From: Alloascoidea africana
Lineage: Eukaryota; Ascomycota; Alloascoideomycetes; Alloascoideales; Alloascoideaceae
Reading direction: 5' to 3'
Length of the DNA: 64,000 nt
Assembly: GCA_030581615.1 (NCBI GenBank)
Contig: JAKTTT010000004.1
Span: forward strand, 496,001-560,000
The notes under the pieces are model-generated. The model made no database searches. It worked only from the letters and a program-made list of their open reading frames with translations, and was not told the DNA's origin. A program made the position numbers and the translations under genes. Numbering within the stretch: the first letter of the stretch is position 1; every line of letters starts with the position of its first letter. Below are positions 21,225 through 32,555 of the stretch, piece after piece.

Positions 21225-21707
21225 CTAAACAACGCAGATCATCAGCGAAAGTGCGATAATAAGTGCTGAAAGGCTCAAGTTGGAGTTACCCATGGAAGCG
21301 CCAGAAGATCCGCCATCTGTGGAGTTCGAAGAGTTGGATCCCGTAGATGTTGCGCTGGAGCTGGCACTAGCGGAAGAAGACGAGGCCGCAGACGAGGCTG
21401 AAGAAGTAGAATGAGCGACACTGCTACTGGAATCAACGGCGGAAGACGAAAAGGCTGAACTTTCTGAGCTCGACGAAGAGTCAAGATCTACCTTTGAGGA
21501 TTCGGCACTTGACTCACTGGAGACAACAGCGGTGGAAGTAGCAGAGTCGCTCTCGGGTTCACCACTGGTAACAGTAACCACTGCATTCTGATAGACCGTT
21601 TCATACAAAACCTGGGTGACTTTGTTGGTGTAAATAACATCTTGAGCATCTTGAGCAACCACGGAGGAAACTGCGGCAAATGCGAGTAAAGAGTGGAAGA
21701 ACTTCAT
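21225..21707 (-). CDS. Short Ser-rich GPI-anchored wall protein
   Basis: A 160-aa secreted protein with a signal peptide (MKFFHSLLAFAAVSSVVAQ, cleavage near 19), a short N-terminal section with a Kre9/Cwp-like tract (VTQVLYETVYQNAVVTVTSG), a low-complexity Ser/Ala-rich core (about 60-135) that would be heavily O-mannosylated, and a hydrophobic GPI tail (about 141-160) preceded by GASMGNSN as omega region. The core repeats short SSS/SSA blocks and gives skewed base composition. Ser-rich proteins of this kind act as wall spacers or mucin-like coat proteins; nothing in it points to an enzyme. It is the first of three minus-strand GPI-type genes within 4.2 kb, but the three do not share long sequence identity. 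Confidence 0.8.
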   Translation of the reverse strand: MKFFHSLLAFAAVSSVVAQDAQDVIYTNKVTQVLYETVYQNAVVTVTSGEPESDSATSTAVVSSESSAESSKVDLDSSSSSESSAFSSSAVDSSSSVAHSTSSASSAASSSSASASSSATSTGSNSSNSTDGGSSGASMGNSNLSLSALIIALSLMICVV

Positions 21708-22445
21708 TTTGTGTCTTTGGGGATGCCGTAACGAGAGAGAGCTGAATGTGCAAGTTGTTTTGTTTTGTTTTTTCGGTGTTTGCTAAAGAAGGTCGGGACG
21801 AAATAAATGAAGGTAAGAAGTCCTATGCGAATTGGTTGTTAGAGGGAATGCAAGCTGGATATGGAGTCGCATTTTTTTCGAGGTTCCACCCAAACAGGCA
21901 TTTCTCTGCCCCTGCGCGTAACTAACGGACCGGGAGTTTTCATCAAGCCCGGCAATCTCCATCGTCCTGTAATTAGTGAGGAACTTGCAGGCTTTGCTCT
22001 GCGCCTATTGAATAGGTGTGATATGGCAGGGAACCCAACTAGTTGCACAACATCAGCTTCTTCAAAGGCTCATGTGTGGACTCAAAGCGTTTGTGTTGTC
22101 ATTCCATGGATGACGAGAATGTCAAACAGAAGCCTGCTACAGAATACTACAGGAGATGCAAGGTATACCCTGAACAGTGTAAATGATTCAGACCTCCACG
22201 CCTTGGTTGGTAGGCGCTCTACAGTTTTGCATTTCTGAATCATAACAGAAAGGAAATAGAAGGAAAGGCAAAATAACATTAAATTAAGTATCCAGGATTT
22301 ACGTGAATCGACAAAAATTAAAACAGAGTGTTTCTTTGTGAGCGAGCGTGAATAAAAATCATGTCTAGAAATTGTAACGACCGTGAGTATTAGTAGAACA
22401 AATAGATGTGAAACCCGGATGTGGCTGGCATTGTCAGTATCAAAA
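21708..22445. other. Intergenic region between two GPI-protein genes; no supported gene
   Basis: This is 738 bp. The part next to 21707 should be the promoter of the minus-strand wall-protein gene. Overlapping frames on both strands (21861-22238 plus, 125 codons; 22082-22462 minus, 126 codons) cover part of it, but neither shows homology, codon bias or a hydrophobic or low-complexity pattern, so I leave both uncalled. Confidence 0.4.
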
Positions 22446-23021
22446 TCAGCAGCCAAGTACAAATAAAAGCGAAATTAATGATAAAAGAACTGTCTTAATC
22501 ATCGTCTTGTTATTAAGCGCCATGTCATGGGAGCCGCTATTAGTTTCAACGATAGAGCTTTGATTCGAAGGGATTTCAGTGCTGTTATTAAAGATCGAAT
22601 CTGTAGTTATGCTGGTTTCTAGTGTTGTTTGTTCCTGTTGACTCTCTGAGTCTTTACCATTATCACCAGTAATGTCATTTGTAGTGACAGAAACCGAATC
22701 AGTGGCATCAACGCTTGGGCCTGGGGTTGCTGAGGGCTCGGCTGATACTGAGTTTTTCGAATCATCTTCATTTATTGAAGATGCAGATGCAGAGGAGGAG
22801 ATGGTGGAGGAGGAAATCAGCGAAGAAGATACGCTAGAATCGATGGTACTGCTGACAAACTCTGTACCGCTTGAAAGAGTTACATAGACGGTCCTCGTCT
22901 GGGTGTATGTCGTAGTTTCTTCATCTTCTTCGTTACCGTTTTCCTCTGGTGAGCTGGTAGCGTAGTTGATGGTGCTCAGCACCAACAATAGGAGTAATAG
23001 TGGGAAATTATTACTTTTCAT
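22446..23021 (-). CDS. Ser/Thr-rich GPI-anchored surface protein
   Basis: A 191-aa secretory protein. The N-terminus has a signal peptide (MKSNNFPLLLLLLVLSTINY) followed by an acidic stretch (EENGNEEDEE) and a Thr/Val tract TTTYTQTRTVYVTLSSG that resembles the repeat cores of yeast wall mannoproteins. The middle (about 55-160) is Ser/Thr-rich and would be O-mannosylated; N-glycosylation sites include NNST, NQSS and NNKT. The C-terminus ends with a hydrophobic segment (IKTVLLSLISLLFVLGC), consistent with GPI attachment, omega region near GSHDMALNN. No catalytic motif. It is separated from its neighbours by long gene-free stretches and shares only composition with the two other Ser-rich proteins near it. 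Confidence 0.75.
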   Translation of the reverse strand: MKSNNFPLLLLLLVLSTINYATSSPEENGNEEDEETTTYTQTRTVYVTLSSGTEFVSSTIDSSVSSSLISSSTISSSASASSINEDDSKNSVSAEPSATPGPSVDATDSVSVTTNDITGDNGKDSESQQEQTTLETSITTDSIFNNSTEIPSNQSSIVETNSGSHDMALNNKTMIKTVLLSLISLLFVLGC

Positions 23022-24913
23022 TTGCTAATATGTTTTGATCGTTGATAAGATGAATTGAAGTATGAATGTCGATCACAAAAAAGGAGTAATTTCTTTCGTT
23101 CCAAGAATTGAATCCTTCTGATCAACAGATAGATTATTGTTTTAGAATACAGAGAGTAAGCCCTTTGAAAGTGAGAAGAGAAAGAAAGAGTTTGAAATAA
23201 AAAGTCTGAAGTTGAAGGTGATACGAATCCCTGTTCCTGCAAGGAATGCCACGGCCATCAATGTTCTAAAGCCACTAACAAGCCTGTGCAATTGTATCAT
23301 CTAGGTGTTCAGGACACTAAAGCTTTTATGATCTGGATCAATCTGTGCCTTTGCCACGAGCAAGTGGAACAATGGCGACATGCCTTTTTGTTTCAACAGT
23401 ATACGATTGGCATATTCTGCGGCCATTCTAGTTTTTGAATGAAGTAGTGAAAGCCTTAAACTCCATCATTTTGCATTTCTGACATCAAATGTTTGCCGAT
23501 ACGAGTTCGATCATTGTGCGCCCTACTGTCCTCACTACTGCAAGAGAACATTCACAATAATGTAAAATCTTTACATTCATTTTAGGGCGCTTAATTGGAA
23601 AACTCAACTTTGAGACTCAAGCAAAGAAGAGATCAAGCCTTTGTTTCTTTGCCTTAAAATGCTCTTGGGTTGAAAATGCTATGATAACAGTTTTTGCAAT
23701 TTCTGATCACATTCAGGTACACGAGGTTATAGTTCCAGCCTTGTTTGCGACAAAAAGGTCTCAAAAGTTATGAGCGGTGTCCTATGGATCGGATTCTGAA
23801 CGCCTTTTGGATTAACATATGAACCATTTTAATGATAAACTTATTTCAGAAGTACAGATGACAGAAAATTCGGTCAGAATAAGGGCAAGTACATAAAGTA
23901 GTAGCAAATCGATCCTATCGTTGTGTTTGTCATTGTGCACGGCAAAACCCAAATCTTGATTTGCATTGGTTGACTGTACTTTCTTACAGCTTGTTTCGTT
24001 TTTAGCACATTATTCTGGATGTTTGTGACTTTTTAAGCAATTATTAAAAGACATATGTGGGAGCTTTTCGAGAAGAACTTCGAGATTGAGTTTAGTGAGA
24101 TTTGTTGCTGGAAGGGACAAGTCTTACCTAGTATAGTAAGTAAGAAGAGCGAATTAAACCTTTTTATTTCATGACAAATTGGATCATACGATGCGTGTTA
24201 GTCGATTCAAAACCAATTGAGAGAACCAGAAACAGAGAAGAATGAATCAATGGTTACAGACAAGCTTCACTCTGTTCTTTTAGGAAAAATGGAAAGTGCC
24301 TTATTACTATCCTTTTATTTTTCTCAAGTTTCGCGGTTTCTCAAGTCCACATCACATCCCACAATTGTGGGGAAATTTGGATCAACTGTTAAAAGTGAAT
24401 CTTAAGGGTTAGTATTTTGTAGTTTGCCATTTGTTCTGATGATTGAGGAATGGAAAAAAATAATTTTATTAAAACAGACATTGAGCTAGGATATATAGCA
24501 AAACATTGCCTTTAAACTATGGATAATACTCATTAAAAAGTACAAAAACAAGATCGAATAGATGAATTAGATAAAGCAAAGTCCCAACTGACCAAAAAGA
24601 TAATTATGAAAAGCAACCTCAAAGCAATTAGTACTATCATGATGCTTACAAGTTTGAGAACGAAACAAAAACATTCTGATCGCTGCTGACTGAGCTAAAG
24701 AACTAGGCGAAATTGGAAGAAAAGACCAAGGAACAGATGATAAAGGGAAAGCATGACATTAAAGTTTTAACATTTTTTTTTCTTTTTTTTGGTTTTTGGA
24801 TTCATTATTGAATGATTTCTGAGTTAAGGGACCAGCAGCCATATAAGAATGCAACTCCTTACTAAAAATCAAACATTTTCTTATATCTTGATGGGAATTG
24901 ATTCAAAAAAAAA
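23022..24913. other. Gene-free stretch; nothing recognised
   Basis: This is 1.9 kb with no frame above 75 codons. The first few hundred bases are presumably the promoter of the minus-strand GPI-type gene ending at 23021. A T-rich run near 24770-24792 lies close to the 3' end of the next minus-strand gene and may be an end-forming signal. I see no RNA gene or repeat. Confidence 0.45.
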
Positions 24914-25336
24914 TTAAAAGGAAAGGCCACAAATTAGAGAAATCCCAACACCAAAAGATAAAGCCATAAATTTGGTATTTCCAGAATTGTTTAAGTTGAA
25001 AGCTCCAGCACCAGAGGAAGAATTTGTAGATTCCTTGGCCAAAGTGGCCGTTGCAGACGAACTTGTAGAAGAGGTTAAGAATAAGGTGGATTTCGAGATT
25101 TCCTTTTGGTCACTTGAGCTACTACTGCTGGCTACGGGGTTGCTGGGCTTCGAAGTGGTTGAATCTTCCAGAGCATAGGCAATTTGAAGCGTTGTTTTTT
25201 CTATTTGATATGACGACGAATCTGAAGTGACAAAAGCAGTGTCGATATTGAGAGTCTCCGGGACCGCGGTAGCCAGTGCGAGCCTTCCAGCGGACAAGCC
25301 GAGCGAATACCAGAAAGTAGCTGTTGAGAACTTCAT
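24914..25336 (-). CDS. Short Ser/Thr-rich GPI-anchored protein
   Basis: A 140-aa protein with an N-terminal signal peptide (MKFSTATFWYSLGLSAGRLA, cleavage near 24), a short mature N-terminus (VPETLNIDTAFVTSDSS), a Ser/Thr-rich stretch (about 57-110), and a C-terminal hydrophobic GPI signal (KFMALSFGVGISLICGLSF) after an Asn/Gly/Ser-rich omega region (SGAGAFNLNNSGNT). The layout, spacing and strand match the two other minus-strand GPI-type genes upstream, and the first residues MKFS are shared with the wall protein at 5133. It is too short and low-complexity to assign a role beyond cell-surface protein. Confidence 0.72.
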   Translation of the reverse strand: MKFSTATFWYSLGLSAGRLALATAVPETLNIDTAFVTSDSSSYQIEKTTLQIAYALEDSTTSKPSNPVASSSSSSDQKEISKSTLFLTSSTSSSATATLAKESTNSSSGAGAFNLNNSGNTKFMALSFGVGISLICGLSF

Positions 25337-28300
25337 GTTTTGAGAGAAGGAAGGAGAAATAAAACCGATGGTTTAGCGATTAACGAGAGACTAATATGTC
25401 ACAGACACAACAAAATTGGAGGAACAGAACTAGCTTTCGAACTCAAATTGCAGGACCTGTTTTGGTTTATAAAGAACAACAACCCTGTGGTGAGCTTGAT
25501 AATGTTTTGCTCATGCGCCTGTAAGTCACTCGATATCTGAGAAATCACAGGGAGAAGCATGCCAAGAGAAAACCATCATAAGCAATTTTGTTCTGAATAT
25601 CCTTTTCAACCGACTGATAAGTTTTGTGAACGCTCTATATAATGAATTTATTTATTCCCTTGATCCATTTATTGGGGTCTGTTTGGATTGTTGCTAAGAG
25701 TTAAGTCGTTGAGTAGGGACCAAATCGATGACTTCAGCATGCATATAGGTGGATTGTATAGTTCCTGGGCCTTGCATAGAATAGTAAGACATGCATCGAC
25801 AAGAATGTGTTACTCCCAAAGAAAAAAAAGGGAGTAGAGCGGTGGAAACGACTGAGTGAGCGAAACACATACCAAGTTTAAAAAAAACTAGATACCTCGG
25901 AAAAAAAAATAGCATACTCGAAATGCTTGTTTACACCTTCTGGATATTTAAGAGTTTGTTTCGCGGATAGGTCTGAAATCATCGCATTTCGTCTTGATCT
26001 TGATCTTGACCTCTACGCTCAGGTTCAACTCTGGAAAATCCCACCTAATTATCTAGTTTCGTGACTACTCAATTAACTATTATGGCCAATTACTGCCCTG
26101 CATTACGGACACAAAATGCACGATTAGAATTAATAGGTTTGCGTTAATCCGAACGGTGGGGCCACGATCACAGATGTGTATCTTTAAAATGTTTGTTCTA
26201 TGATTGTATGTACATGATCGCCCAGGAATGTTAACAGCTACTCCGTTAGTTTTACAATAGCATATGTAAAATGTTTATCGCAAAGCGAATATACCGCAAT
26301 TGGCAAGGGCGATCAGCTTGAGAAAAAACAAAATTTCCAATTGTTGAGTTTACCTGGTGTAATAAACCCGAGGTGAAACCATTTGACCACTTGTTCCCGG
26401 TTCCTGGTTCCTACATACACCAAATTAATTAGACTCAACGCCTTTATCACTTATATAATCGCTTAAGGAATGTGTGATACACCCACCAACTAAAGGTAAA
26501 ACCAGTTATGGACTGCCATCAATCATTACATATTTAACTTAGAAGCCATCATTTCTTATTATATCTTGGCAAGAAGATATTGAAAGCTACAAAGATTTTT
26601 ACAAATTCAGTAAATACAGAGCTTCCCTTTTTCCCGCTTGAAACTTTCTATTTCTGTTTCTATCCCACATTTCCAATGATCATTCTTCCATGAGCGGCTT
26701 TCGCCTAAATATTCATTTCACAGTTCAGGGGCTTGAAGAATAGAAATCATTTGTTCTGTACTATATGAAAAGAATCCTGGCAAATGTTTTCAAAGCGTGA
26801 AGCGTTTTGCGCCGGTACCTGACGGGTTGTTTTCTTTCTCCTGTTCGAGAAATATTTTGAAATAGCAGCTTCAAGGATGGTATTGATAAAGCCATGAATC
26901 AGGATGGTATTTCTATTGCCACTGTTAGTTTGCAAGTACAAGGACGTGACAATGAGCTACCGAAAACTTTTACGAACACAGCACTGGAAATGGGTAGTAG
27001 AATGGAACAATGATAAGGGAACAACAACATAGCTTTAGACTTGAAGTAAGCTTTTATGACAGTGGGATATGGACGATATCGAACAACAAGAAAACTCCAC
27101 TCCAAACATTGCCAATGAGTAGATAGGCAAAAAATAATGCACGCGGTCTTTGATCAATAACCTGTTTCGTTTGTTTCAACTTTTGTAGAATAAAGGTTTA
27201 TGATCCGAGTGAAGAAGCTAGAGACTTTTCGTTTTTGGGTCCTTAATTAAATCTATAATTGGTTCTGGGTTGACATTCCCCAAGATCACGTTGTTGTTGT
27301 TGCTGAAGCTAAGCCAACTCGCGATTAAGCGCAATATCAATGATGTACTTGAACAGTTTGCACTGGTTAATCGAAGATTCTAAATCATTCGTTTCGTTAA
27401 TCCTATTCTTAAAATACAAAAAACATGGAGAAATAATTAATAACTATATGACCAATGCTTAGAACTTCAACATCAGGTAACTTTCATATTAATAGCGTAT
27501 TTCCCAGGATAGTACCACTTATTGAAGGTTCAACTTTAGATTTGAACTCGGCTTGTTGATACTTTTATAAATAAAAGTTAAATTTCAGATGTCTTGACAA
27601 CCGCCTGGTCATTAAACTAGGAAATCAAGCCTATGATTACCCAACAACGACAAACGGCAAAGAATGCAGAGCCTAAAGAAGCAAAGGCTACATAGCCTCG
27701 TCCATTTCATTGATGGTACGTTTTACCATTCCAATGAATACACTTTTCTTTTTTCTCTTGGATAAGCACAAAGGCGAAAGCGAAGACAACTTGACGCGTT
27801 TTTGTAGCACATGGATGAGAAGTTTTGGCCCTTGTTTAAAAAACGGAAATGTCAAAGATGAGCCGGGAACTGGTTTTAAAATGATGTGTACTACAATCTA
27901 TGTCCATTGTCATCATCTACCAAAGCGAAAAGCATTTACCTGATATTCTAAATGTTGTAGAACTAATAATCGGAATCTGTAGAGCGTTACTAAATCCATT
28001 CTTTTTCGTTAAAGTGCCAGATCTCAAAGCGCGTTCTTTTACACATTAACAAAACTACAATTTAACAGCGCGGCACGTTAAGTACCAAGCTTTTAACCCA
28101 TGCACCACCATCAAGAAAAGCATGATCATATCAGTTTCGCAGTTCTCTCGTTTCGCACATAGAAGTTCTAGCGTAGTGACGCTATGACAGCGCTTTAGGT
28201 GAGACATTCGCACTTCCCTTTCCCGGAGAATACTCTGACGTGAAGACATACTGATCATTGTTTAGCTAGAAAAATTTGATCCGGCAGCCTCGGAAAACTT

Positions 28301-28569
28301 TTTTTCTGCGACACGTGTATGCGCGTCCCAATCGGGAAATGAGAAACCCTGTTTCGCGTCGACTACCCGTCTTAGCGCTGCACTCCAGAGATACGAAACG
28401 CACCGAAAACAAAACGTAAAAAAAAAACAGTTTCCGCGCTTTTCTGTTTTCTCCTCCTAACCATCTCATCATTTTGATTGTTGAGCCCCCTATTCTTCTA
28501 TTGTCTTTCTCCCTTTCTCTTTCTTGTATTACTTCTTGCACCTTTCGTTTTAACATCACTCATTATTCA
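25337..28569. other. 3.2-kb gene-free stretch upstream of the GAS tandem pair
   Basis: No frame longer than 97 codons and none convincing. Sequence is AT-rich with scattered A and T runs. The last 130 bp (about 28430-28569) are markedly pyrimidine-rich and look like the leader of the first GAS gene. I found no tRNA, repeat array or transposon ends. Its size is large for a yeast promoter, so an unannotated noncoding RNA is possible but not shown. Confidence 0.45.
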
Positions 28570-30282
28570 ATGATTGCGTCTCTATCTGGTGTTCTCGCAC
28601 TCGCCATTGCGACCGCCACAAGCACTAGCGCCGCTTCTATCGCTCCGTTGGAAGTGTCCGGCAACAAGTTTTTCTATAGCAATAACGGTTCCCAGTTCTA
28701 TATCAAGGGAGTCGCATACCAGGCAGATCCATTGCTGGCCGGTGAGGGTAAACATTATACTGATCCGTTGGCCGACGCCGATTCCTGTAAACGGGATCTC
28801 CCTTATCTCAAGCAACTCAACACGAATACCCTCCGGGTCTATGCGGTTGATCCGACACAGAACCACGATGGCTGTATGAACCTGTTTGCTGAGAATGATA
28901 TTTATGTCATTGCCGATTTGTCGGACCCTATTGTATCTATCAACAGAAACAGTCCTGCTTGGGATCTTACTCTGTTCAACCGATACATGGATGTCGTCGA
29001 CAACTTGCAAGCTTACGACAACGTTTTGGGATTTTTTGCGGGAAATGAAGTTACAAACAACAACACCAACACTGATGCTTCTGCGTTTGTCAAAGCTGCT
29101 GTTCGTGACACAAAGGCCTATATCAAACAGAAGGGCTACCGAACCATTCCTGTAGGCTATTCCAGTAATGACGATGAAAAGACCAGACTGCTAATGGCCG
29201 AGTATTTCAACTGTGGCGAGGCTAGTGATGCTATTGACTTTTATGGTATCAACATGTACGAATGGTGTGGTGATTCGAATTTTCAAGAATCAGGATATGA
29301 GGATAGAACCAAGGAATTTTCCGCCTTGTCAGTTCCAGTTTTCTTCTCCGAGTACGGTTGTAACGAAGTCCAGCCAAGGAAGTTCACCGATGTGGGCACA
29401 TTGTATGGTGATAAGATGACCGACGTGTGGTCCGGTGGTATTGTATACATGTATTTTGAAGAACAGAACCACTATGGTCTTGTGACAATCGAGAACGATC
29501 AGGTTTCGACCTTGGCAGATTTTGGATATCTCTCCTCCCAGATTGCAGCTGTGAAGCCAAGCAGTGTAAACTCAGCAAGCTACAAACCTTCTGGATCAGC
29601 TCCTGCATGTCCTGCTCCAACACAGGCCAACTGGAAAGCTTCTTCTGATCTGCCACCTCCACCAAACCAGGACATTTGCGACTGTGTTTATGGTGCGTTG
29701 AGTTGTTTTGTCGACAAGAAGGTTGATGAAGAGGATTACCAGGACCTGTTTAATTATGTCTGTGGCGAAATTGACTGTGATGGTATTGGCGCCAACGGTA
29801 CCGACGGCAAATATGGTGCTTATAGTTTCTGTTCTCCTAAAGTGAAGCTTTCATTTGTGCTTAACCTTTTCTATGAACATAACGGTGCCAAGAAGGATGT
29901 ATGTGATTTCTCAGGAAGCGCAACTTTCAAAGGCTCGCCTTCCACCGCCTCTGGATGTTCTTCAATTCTAAAATCTGCTGGTGAATCCGGTGTTACTGCA
30001 GTCTCCATTTTCCCAACTTCTAGGGCCACTGGTAGTGCTGCTTCTGGTTCAGCTTCAGCTTCCAATAGCAACGAAGATGATTCTTCCTCTTCTTCTTCTT
30101 CTTCTGCTGCTGCTTCTGGAAGTTCTGCCAAGAAATCAAATACCAAGAGCTCTTCTGGTGCAGGTTCAGCGCTTGTTGCTTATGGCGGCTCTGCTTGGTT
30201 TGACATTGGTAACAGTGGGTTGCTCGTTAGCTGTTTAATGATGTTTGGAATGATGTTGGGAGGAGGGATTTCTCTCCTTTAA
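28570..30282 (+). CDS. GAS1: Gas1/Phr-type 1,3-beta-glucanosyltransferase, GPI-anchored (copy 1)
   Basis: A 570-aa GH72 enzyme that cuts and re-joins 1,3-beta-glucan chains at the outer face of the plasma membrane. The start at 28570 gives a clean signal peptide ([20 protein letters not shown]); the frame stays open upstream but without ATG. GH72 domain about 25-335: catalytic acid E160 in [11 protein letters not shown] and nucleophile E261 in FFSEYGCN, with the [10 protein letters not shown] and [10 protein letters not shown] signatures. A cysteine-rich CBM43/X8 module follows (about 370-450, [11 protein letters not shown] to KKDVCDF), so it belongs to the GH72+ class like Gas1/Gas2. Then a Ser-rich stretch (about 495-535) and a hydrophobic GPI tail. 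PHR1/PHR2 homologues in Candida are switched by ambient pH through the Rim pathway. A close paralogue follows in tandem 548 bp downstream. Confidence 0.95.
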   Translation: MIASLSGVLALAIATATSTSAASIAPLEVSGNKFFYSNNGSQFYIKGVAYQADPLLAGEGKHYTDPLADADSCKRDLPYLKQLNTNTLRVYAVDPTQNHDGCMNLFAENDIYVIADLSDPIVSINRNSPAWDLTLFNRYMDVVDNLQAYDNVLGFFAGNEVTNNNTNTDASAFVKAAVRDTKAYIKQKGYRTIPVGYSSNDDEKTRLLMAEYFNCGEASDAIDFYGINMYEWCGDSNFQESGYEDRTKEFSALSVPVFFSEYGCNEVQPRKFTDVGTLYGDKMTDVWSGGIVYMYFEEQNHYGLVTIENDQVSTLADFGYLSSQIAAVKPSSVNSASYKPSGSAPACPAPTQANWKASSDLPPPPNQDICDCVYGALSCFVDKKVDEEDYQDLFNYVCGEIDCDGIGANGTDGKYGAYSFCSPKVKLSFVLNLFYEHNGAKKDVCDFSGSATFKGSPSTASGCSSILKSAGESGVTAVSIFPTSRATGSAASGSASASNSNEDDSSSSSSSSAAASGSSAKKSNTKSSSGAGSALVAYGGSAWFDIGNSGLLVSCLMMFGMMLGGGISLL

Positions 30283-30830
30283 GTATCATCAGGTGTATAT
30301 AAATTAAAAGAAGTCTGAAGATTTTAGTTAATTAATATTAGTTGTTTACGTTTTACTTATAAGTTTTTTGGTTGGTGGTGGTTGCGGATTGGGTTGTGAC
30401 GTAGTTACTCCAAAGCCCAAACCCAACTCCTTAACACAGAGATTTTAAAATTTATTTCTGTTTCTTTTTTCTTTTTGCTTTATCAAAGTTCATAGCCACG
30501 TTTCGGACGCGGTATAGAGCAAGTTCAAGACATGATACTGTTACCAGGCGAGAGAGCACAAACATAAAAATCCCGTGGTAGGAAAAAAGATCTAGATCCA
30601 GACCTCCATTTTCGATTGCTTTTTCCGGCTCTTGTTTCTTTTTTTTGTTCATTCCGATTCAAGAGGAGGTATAAATATAAACATAAATATAAATATAAAA
30701 TCTGGGATGGATCTCGGACCTGCGATTTGAAATCTTGGCAGGCACAGAATAGAATACCTTTTTCCAATCGTTTATAGTTTAAGCCCTTATATTCTTTTTC
30801 TTTTATCATTCCTTGGCACAGTGCACAGCG
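30283..30830. promoter_or_regulatory. Spacer between the two GAS genes with a TATAAA-rich array
   Basis: This is 548 bp. Position 30670-30700 is a run of TATAAA/CATAAA units, about 130-160 bp before the ATG of the second GAS gene; it is a plausible TATA region. The first part (30300-30480) is T-rich and should contain the 3' end of copy 1. Frames on the minus strand here are not supported. Confidence 0.5.
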
Positions 30831-32555
30831 ATGATGATGATGATGATGATGCCAGGGGTTGCCAACAGAGGCAACAATAATTCTTTCGCTTTCAAAACTC
30901 CTTTTCTAATTTTCGCTCTAACTGTGGTACTTTGTCTTTGCAATGTTGCAACTGCAGATGATGATTCCAGTGGAGTCTCGCCTATAGAAATCAAGGGGAA
31001 CAAGTTTTTTTACAAAAACAATGGGACGCGGTTCTACATCAAGGGAATTGCGTATCAGTCAGATACGGCAAACCAGACCAAGATGGGGATTGAAGATGAT
31101 AGCAATGTTGACTCTTTTGCAGACCCACTTGGAGATGGTGACAAGTGTAAACGGGACTTGCCATATTTGCAAAAATTGGGCACGAATGTGGTTCGAGTCT
31201 ATGCAATCAACGTTTCTTTAGAACATGATGAATGTCTCAATCTGTTTGCGGATGCTGGGATCTATGTTATTGCTGATCTGTCACAACCTTCCGAATCAAT
31301 CAACCGTAACAGTCCTTCTTGGACAGTGGATTTGTACCAACGGTACACGAAAGCAGTTGATGCACTTGCGAAATACGATAACGTTTTGGGGTTCTTCGCG
31401 GGTAATGAAGTTACCAACAATAATACAAACACGGGAGCCTCTGCTTTCGTCAAGGCCGCTGTGCGGGACACAAAGGCCTATATTAAGGAGAAAGGATATC
31501 GAAAGATCCCTGTTGGTTACTCGACAAACGACGATGAGGATACGCGAGTGCCCATGGCGAACTACTTTGCATGCGGTGATGAGACGGATGATGGAGCTGT
31601 GGATTTCTACGGTATCAACATGTACGAATGGTGTGGAGAATCAACGTTTGAGAGTTCTGGGTATCAAGACCGTACAAAAGAGTTTAGTAAGTTGAACGTG
31701 CCGTTGTTTTTCTCCGAATACGGGTGTAATGCCGAGAGACCGAGAAAGTTTGAAGAAGTAGGGACTCTATACGGGGACAAGATGACCGATGTTTGGTCTG
31801 GAGGCATCGTGTACATGTATTTTGAAGAAGCAAACAAGTATGGGCTGGTTTCGATCGATGGAGATGATGTTAAAACACTCTCTGATTTTGGATATCTGTC
31901 CTCTGCAATCGCCTCTGTGTCGCCTTCCTCACTCGACTCAAAGTCTTACAATCCATCAAACACAGCACGTCCTTCATGCCCAAGTTCCAATTCGGACTGG
32001 TCTGCTGCCACTGAGCTACCCCCAACGCCCCAGGAGGGTGTATGTGATTGTCTCTCTTCGTCGCTAAGCTGTGTGGTAGGCGATAAAGTCGAAGAGAAAG
32101 ATTTTTCCGATCTGTTTTCATTTGTGTGTGACAAGATCAAATGTGATGATATCAATGTCAATGGGACAACAGGCAAATACGGCAATTTTTCATACTGCGA
32201 TGCAAAAGTAAAGCTATCATACATGTTGAACTCGTACTATGAGAAAAACGGGGCTAAAGAATCTGCTTGTGATTTCGATGGAAGCGCCTCGATCAACAAA
32301 AAAGCTACAGGTAAGCCATCCGCGTGTGAAAAATCGGCCTCTGCCGGTGGTAATGGAAGCGGAAGCGGAAGCGGTGGTGGAGGCAGCGACAGTGGTGAAA
32401 GCGGCAGCGGTAGTGAAAGCGCTGGGGCCTCATCCACTTCCAAATCTGCGGCTACAGGTCCCAGAGTCCAACTTCAGAGCTATAAACACGAATTTTCAAT
32501 GGTGGCTCTACTGCTAGTTTGTGGATTGTTTGGAGTTGGAGTGGTCTTATTTTGA
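30831..32555 (+). CDS. Gas1/Phr-type 1,3-beta-glucanosyltransferase, GPI-anchored (copy 2)
   Basis: A 574-aa GH72 paralogue of the gene just upstream, with the same order: signal/anchor, GH72 (about 48-365), CBM43/X8 (about 410-490), linker, GPI tail. Catalytic residues E193 ([11 protein letters not shown]) and E296 (FFSEYGCN) are intact, as are SINRNSPSW and [10 protein letters not shown]. The coding begins with seven consecutive ATG codons (30831-30851); the protein would start with seven Met, followed by a basic stretch and a hydrophobic segment ([16 protein letters not shown]). Any of the seven could be used. Differences from copy 1: a 14-residue or so acidic insert ([14 protein letters not shown]), a Gly/Ser-rich linker ([16 protein letters not shown], about 510-535) in place of the Ser-rich one, and a longer N-terminus. 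Divergence between copies is high, so the duplication is old and the copies may act at different pH or stage. Confidence 0.93.
   Translation: MMMMMMMPGVANRGNNNSFAFKTPFLIFALTVVLCLCNVATADDDSSGVSPIEIKGNKFFYKNNGTRFYIKGIAYQSDTANQTKMGIEDDSNVDSFADPLGDGDKCKRDLPYLQKLGTNVVRVYAINVSLEHDECLNLFADAGIYVIADLSQPSESINRNSPSWTVDLYQRYTKAVDALAKYDNVLGFFAGNEVTNNNTNTGASAFVKAAVRDTKAYIKEKGYRKIPVGYSTNDDEDTRVPMANYFACGDETDDGAVDFYGINMYEWCGESTFESSGYQDRTKEFSKLNVPLFFSEYGCNAERPRKFEEVGTLYGDKMTDVWSGGIVYMYFEEANKYGLVSIDGDDVKTLSDFGYLSSAIASVSPSSLDSKSYNPSNTARPSCPSSNSDWSAATELPPTPQEGVCDCLSSSLSCVVGDKVEEKDFSDLFSFVCDKIKCDDINVNGTTGKYGNFSYCDAKVKLSYMLNSYYEKNGAKESACDFDGSASINKKATGKPSACEKSASAGGNGSGSGSGGGGSDSGESGSGSESAGASSTSKSAATGPRVQLQSYKHEFSMVALLLVCGLFGVGVVLF

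Noticed and set aside
26015-26045. GGTTCAACTCTGG, resembling a tRNA T-loop
   Set aside because: The flanking bases do not pair as a T-stem and no acceptor or anticodon stem can be built around it.
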